In this document: positions 60,632 through 64,000 of the stretch, piece by piece
How the letters are laid out: each line of letters begins with the position of its first letter
Numbering within the stretch: the first letter of the stretch is position 1
NCBI GenBank assembly: GCA_963825765.1
Contig: CAWGUU010000004.1
Location: forward strand, 186,001 to 250,000
Length of the DNA stretch: 64,000 nucleotides
Direction: 5' to 3'
Source of the DNA: CAWGUU01 sp963825765
Lineage (GTDB): Bacteria; Actinomycetota; Acidimicrobiia; Acidimicrobiales; AC-14
Made by a program: the position numbers and the translations under genes
The notes under the pieces: model-generated
Told to the model about the DNA's origin: nothing
What the model saw: only the letters and a program-made list of their open reading frames with translations
Database searches by the model: none

Positions 60632-61735
60632 TCAGCAGATTCGTGGCAGTGGGTCCCCGACCAGCATGTCGACGATGCGGGTGCCGCCGAAGCCGGTGCG
60701 CAGGATGACGATCCCGGGCGGGTCGGCCTGGATCTCGCCGATGATGGCGGCGTCGGCGCTGATCGGATGGGCCTGCAGGGCGGCAAGGGCGGCGTCGGCC
60801 TCGTCGGCGGGGACGATGGCGATGAGCTTGCCCTCGTTGGCGACGTAGAGCGGGTCGATGCCCAGGATCTCGCAGGCGCCGTTGACGACGTTGCGGACTG
60901 GAATGTCGGTCTCCTCGAGCAGCACGCCGACCTCGGCCTCCCGGGCCAGCTCGTTGAGCACGGTGGCCACGCCGCCACGGGTGGGGTCACGCAGGAACCG
61001 GGTGTTGGGGGCGGCCTCCAGCAGCTGCTCGACGACCTCGTTGAGCGGGGCGCTGTCGGTGGGGATGTCGGCCTCGAGGGACAGGTCGCCACGTGCGATC
61101 AGCACGGCCACTCCGTGGTCGCCGATCTTGCCCGAGACCAGCACCTTGTCGCCCGGCCGGACGGACTTGGAGTCGAGGTGGACCGACGAGGGGATGACCC
61201 CGACGCCGGCGGTGGTGATGTAGCAGCCGTCGGCGGCGCCCTTGTTCACGACCTTGGTGTCGCCGGTGACGATCTGGACGCCGGCGACCAGGGCGGCGGC
61301 GGCCATGTCGGCCACGATCTCCCGCAGCTCGGCGATGGAGAAGCCGTCCTCCAGGACGAAGGCGGCGGAGAGCCACTGGGGGCGACCGCCCATCATCGAG
61401 ATGTCGTTGACGGTGCCGTTGACGGCCAGGTCGCCGATCGAGCCGCCGGGGAACCGGCGGGGCTTGACCACGTAGGAGTCGGTGCTGAAGGCGATGCGGT
61501 CGCCCGACGGCAGCTCCATGACCGCGCCGTCGGCCATGGACTCCAGCGTCTTGTTGCGGAACGCCTCCAGGAACACGGCGTCGATGAGCGCCGCCGACGC
61601 CTTGCCCCCGGCCCCGTGGGCCGAGTTGATGAAGTCGTCCTTGAGCTTGGGCCGGCGCTTCCGGAACTCCTCGATCCGGCGGAGGACCGCCTCTTCGCGG
61701 TCGCCTCCGCCGGCTTCGGGAGTTACATCGGTCAT
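60632..61735 (-). CDS. hypE: Carbamoyl-dehydratase HypE
   Basis: This 367-residue HypE dehydrates the carbamoyl group carried on its C-terminal Cys to cyanide. It has DDFINSAHGAGGKASAALID at the N terminus, FSTDSYVVKPRRFPGGSIGD, LAVNGTVNDISMMGG, VVNKGAADGCYITTAGVGVI and FLRDPTRGGVATVLNELARE, and ends with the required PRIC tail. The start is ATG 61735, 13 bases from the hypD stop. Confidence 0.97.
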   Translation of the reverse strand: MTDVTPEAGGGDREEAVLRRIEEFRKRRPKLKDDFINSAHGAGGKASAALIDAVFLEAFRNKTLESMADGAVMELPSGDRIAFSTDSYVVKPRRFPGGSIGDLAVNGTVNDISMMGGRPQWLSAAFVLEDGFSIAELREIVADMAAAALVAGVQIVTGDTKVVNKGAADGCYITTAGVGVIPSSVHLDSKSVRPGDKVLVSGKIGDHGVAVLIARGDLSLEADIPTDSAPLNEVVEQLLEAAPNTRFLRDPTRGGVATVLNELAREAEVGVLLEETDIPVRNVVNGACEILGIDPLYVANEGKLIAIVPADEADAALAALQAHPISADAAIIGEIQADPPGIVILRTGFGGTRIVDMLVGDPLPRIC

Positions 61736-61748
61736 ATGGAAGTGCCTG

Positions 61749-62900
61749 TCACACCGATGCAGCGGCGGGTGTAGCCACCTTCACCGGGATCTTGGTGAAG
61801 CGGCCGTAGTTGTAATAGGCGGCGCAGGCGCCCTCGGAGGACACCATGCAGGTGCCGATGGGCGTCTCCGGGGTGCACGCGGTGCCGAACACCTTGCACT
61901 CCCACGGCTTGATGACGCCCTTGAGCACCTCGCCGCACTGGCAGGCCTTGGGGTCGGCGACCCGGATGCCGGGCACGTCGAAGCGGGACTCGGCGTCGAA
62001 GTCGGCGTAGTCGGCGTTGAGCTTCAGGGCGGACTGGGAGATGAAGCCCAGGCCCCGCCACTCGAAGTGCGGCCGCAGCTCGAAGACCTGCTGGAGGATG
62101 GCCAGGGCGCGGGGGTTGCCCTCGTCGGACACGGCCCGGGTGTACTGGTTCTCCACCTCGCAGCGGCCCTCCTTGATCTGACGCAGGAGCATCACGATCG
62201 ACTGGAGGATGTCGAGGGGCTCGAAGCCGGCGGTGACGAGCGGCTTGCCGTACTGGGCCGGCACGAACCGGTAGGGCCGGTTCCCGATGACGGTGGACAC
62301 GTGGCCTGGGCCCAAGAAGCCGTCGAGGCGCAGGTCGGGCGACTCGAGGATGGCCTTGAGCGGCGGGACGATCGTGACGTGGTTGCAGAAGACGGTGAAG
62401 TTCTTGACGCCCCGCTGCTTGGCCTTGAGGAGGGTGACGGCGGTGGAGGGGGCGGTGGTCTCGAAGCCGACGGCGAAGAACACGACCTCACGGTCGGGGT
62501 TGGCCTCGGCGATGCGGAGGGCGTCGAGCGGGGAGTACACCATCCGGACGTCCGCGCCCTGGGCCTTGGCCTCGAGCAGGTTCTCCGAGCCGCCGGGCAC
62601 CCGCATCATGTCGCCGAACGAGGTGAAGATCATGCCCGGCGTCTTGGCCACGGCGATGGCGTCGTCGACCCTGCCCATGGGGATGACGCAGACGGGGCAG
62701 CCGGGACCGTGGACCAGCTCCACGGTGGGGGGCAGCACGTTCTCGATGCCGTGCTTGTAGATGGTGTGGGTGTGGCCGCCGCACACCTCCATGAACTTGT
62801 GGGGCCCACCGGCAGCGGCACCGTCGCCCGCCAGCGCCTCGATCTCGGTGACGGCCAGGCGGGCCGACGCGGGGTCACGGAACTCGTCGACGTATTTCAT
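61749..62900 (-). CDS. hypD: Hydrogenase maturation scaffold HypD
   Basis: This 383-residue protein carries the Fe(CN)2CO unit with HypC. Conserved parts are FMEVCGGHTHTIYKHGIENV, VHGPGCPVCVIPMGRVDDAI, FFAVGFETTAPSTAVTLLKA, and the C-terminal [4Fe-4S]-binding Cys set in ACQCGEVLKGVIKPWECKVF and GTACTPETPIGTCMVSSEGA. The start ATG 62900 overlaps the hypC stop. Confidence 0.97.
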   Translation of the reverse strand: MKYVDEFRDPASARLAVTEIEALAGDGAAAGGPHKFMEVCGGHTHTIYKHGIENVLPPTVELVHGPGCPVCVIPMGRVDDAIAVAKTPGMIFTSFGDMMRVPGGSENLLEAKAQGADVRMVYSPLDALRIAEANPDREVVFFAVGFETTAPSTAVTLLKAKQRGVKNFTVFCNHVTIVPPLKAILESPDLRLDGFLGPGHVSTVIGNRPYRFVPAQYGKPLVTAGFEPLDILQSIVMLLRQIKEGRCEVENQYTRAVSDEGNPRALAILQQVFELRPHFEWRGLGFISQSALKLNADYADFDAESRFDVPGIRVADPKACQCGEVLKGVIKPWECKVFGTACTPETPIGTCMVSSEGACAAYYNYGRFTKIPVKVATPAAASV

Positions 62901-63178
62901 AGCTGTGCCTCCTGGCGGAACTGCTCGATCTCGTCGTCGTACACGCTGCCCAGGCCCTTCATGAAGGCGAGGGTCTCGGCCGCCTCCTCCTCGTCGATCT
63001 TGCTCATGGCGAACCCGACGTGGATGAGGACCCAGTCTCCCACCTTGACGGTGGTTTCGCCGCCGCTGCTGACCAGGCTGATGCTGATCTCCCGTCGCAC
63101 CCCGTCCACGTCGACGATGGCACGGTGCTCGGCCAGGTCGATGATCTCAACAAGTTGTCCTGGGATGCCTAGGCACAT
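62897..63178 (-). CDS. hypC: Hydrogenase maturation chaperone HypC
   Basis: This 93-residue HypC/HybG protein starts MCLGIPGQLVEIIDLAEHRA, with the essential Cys at position 2. VKVGDWVLIHVGFAMSKIDE is the family's core, and a short C-terminal helix follows. It partners HypD in building the iron centre. The start is ATG 63178; it overlaps hypD by four bases and begins the hyp operon, 57 bases downstream of the PadR gene stop. Confidence 0.96.
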   Translation of the reverse strand: MCLGIPGQLVEIIDLAEHRAIVDVDGVRREISISLVSSGGETTVKVGDWVLIHVGFAMSKIDEEEAAETLAFMKGLGSVYDDEIEQFRQEAQL

Positions 63179-63235
63179 GTCAGCGAAACCTCCAGAAGGG
63201 GCCGTCGGCCCTATTGTCGCACTCGCTCGTTCCTA

Positions 63236-63670
63236 TCACGACTCCGACGGCTTGGTTCGCGTGATGCTCTCGAGGCCCCCCTCGCGGCGGGCACGGGACC
63301 GTCCCGGGGAGTCGCCGACCACCTTGTCGTAGCGGGCCAGGTAGGAGGAGAGGTAGCGGCGCCCCTCCCGCAGGGCCCCCGCCCAGGCGTGGAGCCACTC
63401 GACGCCGTCGTCGGTGAGGCGGTAGCTGCGCCGTGCCGGCCCGGCGGTGGAGTGCTCCCACCACGACGCCACCAGCCCGTCCTGCTCCATGACCCGCAGG
63501 GCCCGGTAGAGGCCGCCGGGGTCGACGTTGCGCAGGCCCAGCTGGGCGATCTGCTCCAGCAGGTCGTAGCCGTGGGCGGGAGTCTCGGCGATGAGAAGGA
63601 GCAGGCTGGCCCGCAGGTAGTTGCGCGGAAGCCCGCCCGAGGGCTCGTCGAGGGCGCGTCCCGGTTTCAC
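63236..63670 (-). CDS. PadR-family transcriptional regulator
   Basis: The gene encodes 144 residues from GTG 63670. The winged-helix PadR domain reads NYLRASLLLLIAETPAHGYD then LLEQIAQLGLRNVDPGGLYR and ALRVMEQDGLVASWWEHSTA, GPARRSYRLTDDGVEWLHAW. The frame stays open to 63880, but that part is low-complexity, Arg/Pro-rich and spans a tandem repeat with palindromes, so it is more likely upstream DNA. It precedes hypC on the same strand and may control the hyp genes and the divergent gene at the right edge. Confidence 0.8.
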   Translation of the reverse strand: MKPGRALDEPSGGLPRNYLRASLLLLIAETPAHGYDLLEQIAQLGLRNVDPGGLYRALRVMEQDGLVASWWEHSTAGPARRSYRLTDDGVEWLHAWAGALREGRRYLSSYLARYDKVVGDSPGRSRARREGGLESITRTKPSES

Positions 63671-63726
63671 CGGGGTCCCTCGGCCGCGCCGCCCCGGAGG
63701 CGGGCCTCTCCTGGGCCGCGCCGCGG

Positions 63727-63768
63727 CACGGCGGTCAGCACTGACAACACGGCGGTCAGCACTGACAA
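63727..63768. repeat. Perfect 21-bp tandem repeat with palindromic cores
   Basis: CACGGCGGTCAGCACTGACAA is repeated exactly at 63727-63747 and 63748-63768. Each copy contains the inverted repeat GTCAG-CA-CTGAC, and the two centres are 21 bp apart, two helical turns. That places both sites on the same DNA face, as expected for a cooperative operator. It lies about 57-98 bases upstream of the PadR start at 63670. Confidence 0.75.
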
Positions 63769-63864
63769 CAAAGCCTCCACTGCTGGGCGACGGTGACTGT
63801 TGGGCGACGGGTGACTGCTGGGGACGGGTGTCCGGCCGGCGGCGGCCCCTCGGCCTCACCCACA

Positions 63865-63883
63865 TAGATGTAGCGCTCATCTA
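63865..63883. promoter_or_regulatory. Inverted repeat, candidate PadR-type operator
   Basis: TAGATG (63865-63870) and CATCTA (63878-63883) flank a seven-base centre containing AGCGCT. It lies in the divergent region between the PadR gene and the right-edge gene and just upstream of a promoter-like sequence. That it is a regulator site is inferred from its symmetry and place. Confidence 0.45.
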
Positions 63884-63906
63884 GCGGAACTGCAACCGGT
63901 GACCTC

Positions 63907-63935
63907 TTGGCGGCTGCTTCACGACCGCCTATGCT
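63907..63935 (+). promoter_or_regulatory. Sigma-70-type promoter candidate facing right
   Basis: TTGGCG (63907-63912) and TATGCT (63930-63935) are separated by 17 bases, matching -35/-10 spacing. The GTG start at 63948 is 12 bases after the -10, so the transcript would be nearly leaderless. Confidence 0.45.
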
Positions 63936-63947
63936 CAACCACGGAAC

Positions 63948-64000
63948 GTGGCCGAACTGAACGCCGAGAGCACAAAGATGGTGTTGCGCCGTCGCTCTCG
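63948..64000 (+). CDS. Start of an unidentified gene, cut by the window edge
   Basis: From GTG 63948 an open frame gives MAELNAESTKMVLRRRS and runs off the right edge. Only 17 codons are visible, too few to name a family. It is supported by the promoter-like sequence directly upstream and the lack of any other gene in this strand interval. In view of the hyp genes it may belong to a hydrogenase-related locus, but nothing in the residues shows that. Confidence 0.4.
   Translation, partial: MAELNAESTKMVLRRRS

Noticed and set aside
63671..63880. Longer N terminus for the PadR protein
   Set aside because: The extra 70 residues are Arg/Pro/Ser-rich, contain a translated 21-bp DNA repeat and precede the normal PadR start; more likely promoter DNA.
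1..64000. CRISPR array or rRNA genes
   Set aside because: No regularly spaced repeats with unique spacers and no rRNA-like segments were seen on either strand.

Overview
The window is high-GC DNA (about 70% by eye) with many GTG starts, ATGA/GTGA gene overlaps and a DUF222/HNH gene of the 13E12 type. Together with a uvrA, uvrC, rapZ, yvcK, gap, pgk, tpiA, secG backbone this points to an actinobacterium. My guess is an uncultured member of Acidimicrobiia or a neighbouring class; that placement is inference. Four genes are split by single-base indels, two of them at six-G runs, so some breaks may be assembly or sequencing errors.

Layout. (1) 1-6.5 kb: the uvrB 3' end, two tandem GT-C type membrane proteins and uvrA. 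(2) 6.5-32 kb: an accessory block lying between uvrA and uvrC. It encodes a complete pseudaminic-acid-type nonulosonate pathway. PseB, PseC, a second PLP aminotransferase, a Gfo/Idh/MocA oxidoreductase, an SpsF-like cytidylyltransferase and a Pse-associated methylase are on the + strand. PseI and a PseG-PseH fusion are on the - strand, followed by a capsule-type protein, GT2 enzymes, a flippase, an alpha/beta hydrolase and a polyprenyl-phosphate sugar transferase. The two pathway halves are separated by an HNH gene with a perfect LexA box, a secreted protein and an IS1380-family element whose ends and 4-bp target duplication can be read. nadA and an XRE/nucleotidyltransferase pair close the block. 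(3) 32-42.5 kb: a housekeeping run of uvrC, rapZ, yvcK, gap, pgk, tpiA, secG, a peptide-type ABC binding lipoprotein and tRNA-Leu(GAG). whiA is not between yvcK and gap. (4) 42.5-58.2 kb: a mixed region with decayed transposase fragments, an ECF sigma factor, a CPBP protease, an SDR, a DUF2254 protein, an rsbQ-rsbP energy-stress pair, an O-acetyltransferase, an aminotransferase/EamA pair, ada, a flavin-dependent dehydrogenase-like enzyme, DUF3467 and YceI proteins. (5) 58.2-64 kb: hypC-hypD-hypE-hypF for [NiFe]-hydrogenase maturation, downstream of a PadR regulator with tandem palindromic sites. A promoter-like sequence faces off the right edge towards a gene that begins at 63948.

How it works together. 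The 7.9-30 kb genes can make a CMP-activated nonulosonic acid, build it into a lipid-linked glycan and flip it across the membrane. The extra aminotransferase, oxidoreductase and methylase suggest a modified sugar. The hyp genes make the Fe(CN)2CO ligand set, but no hydrogenase structural gene, hypA or hypB is in the window. The rsbQ-rsbP pair would feed a partner-switching sigma pathway encoded elsewhere.
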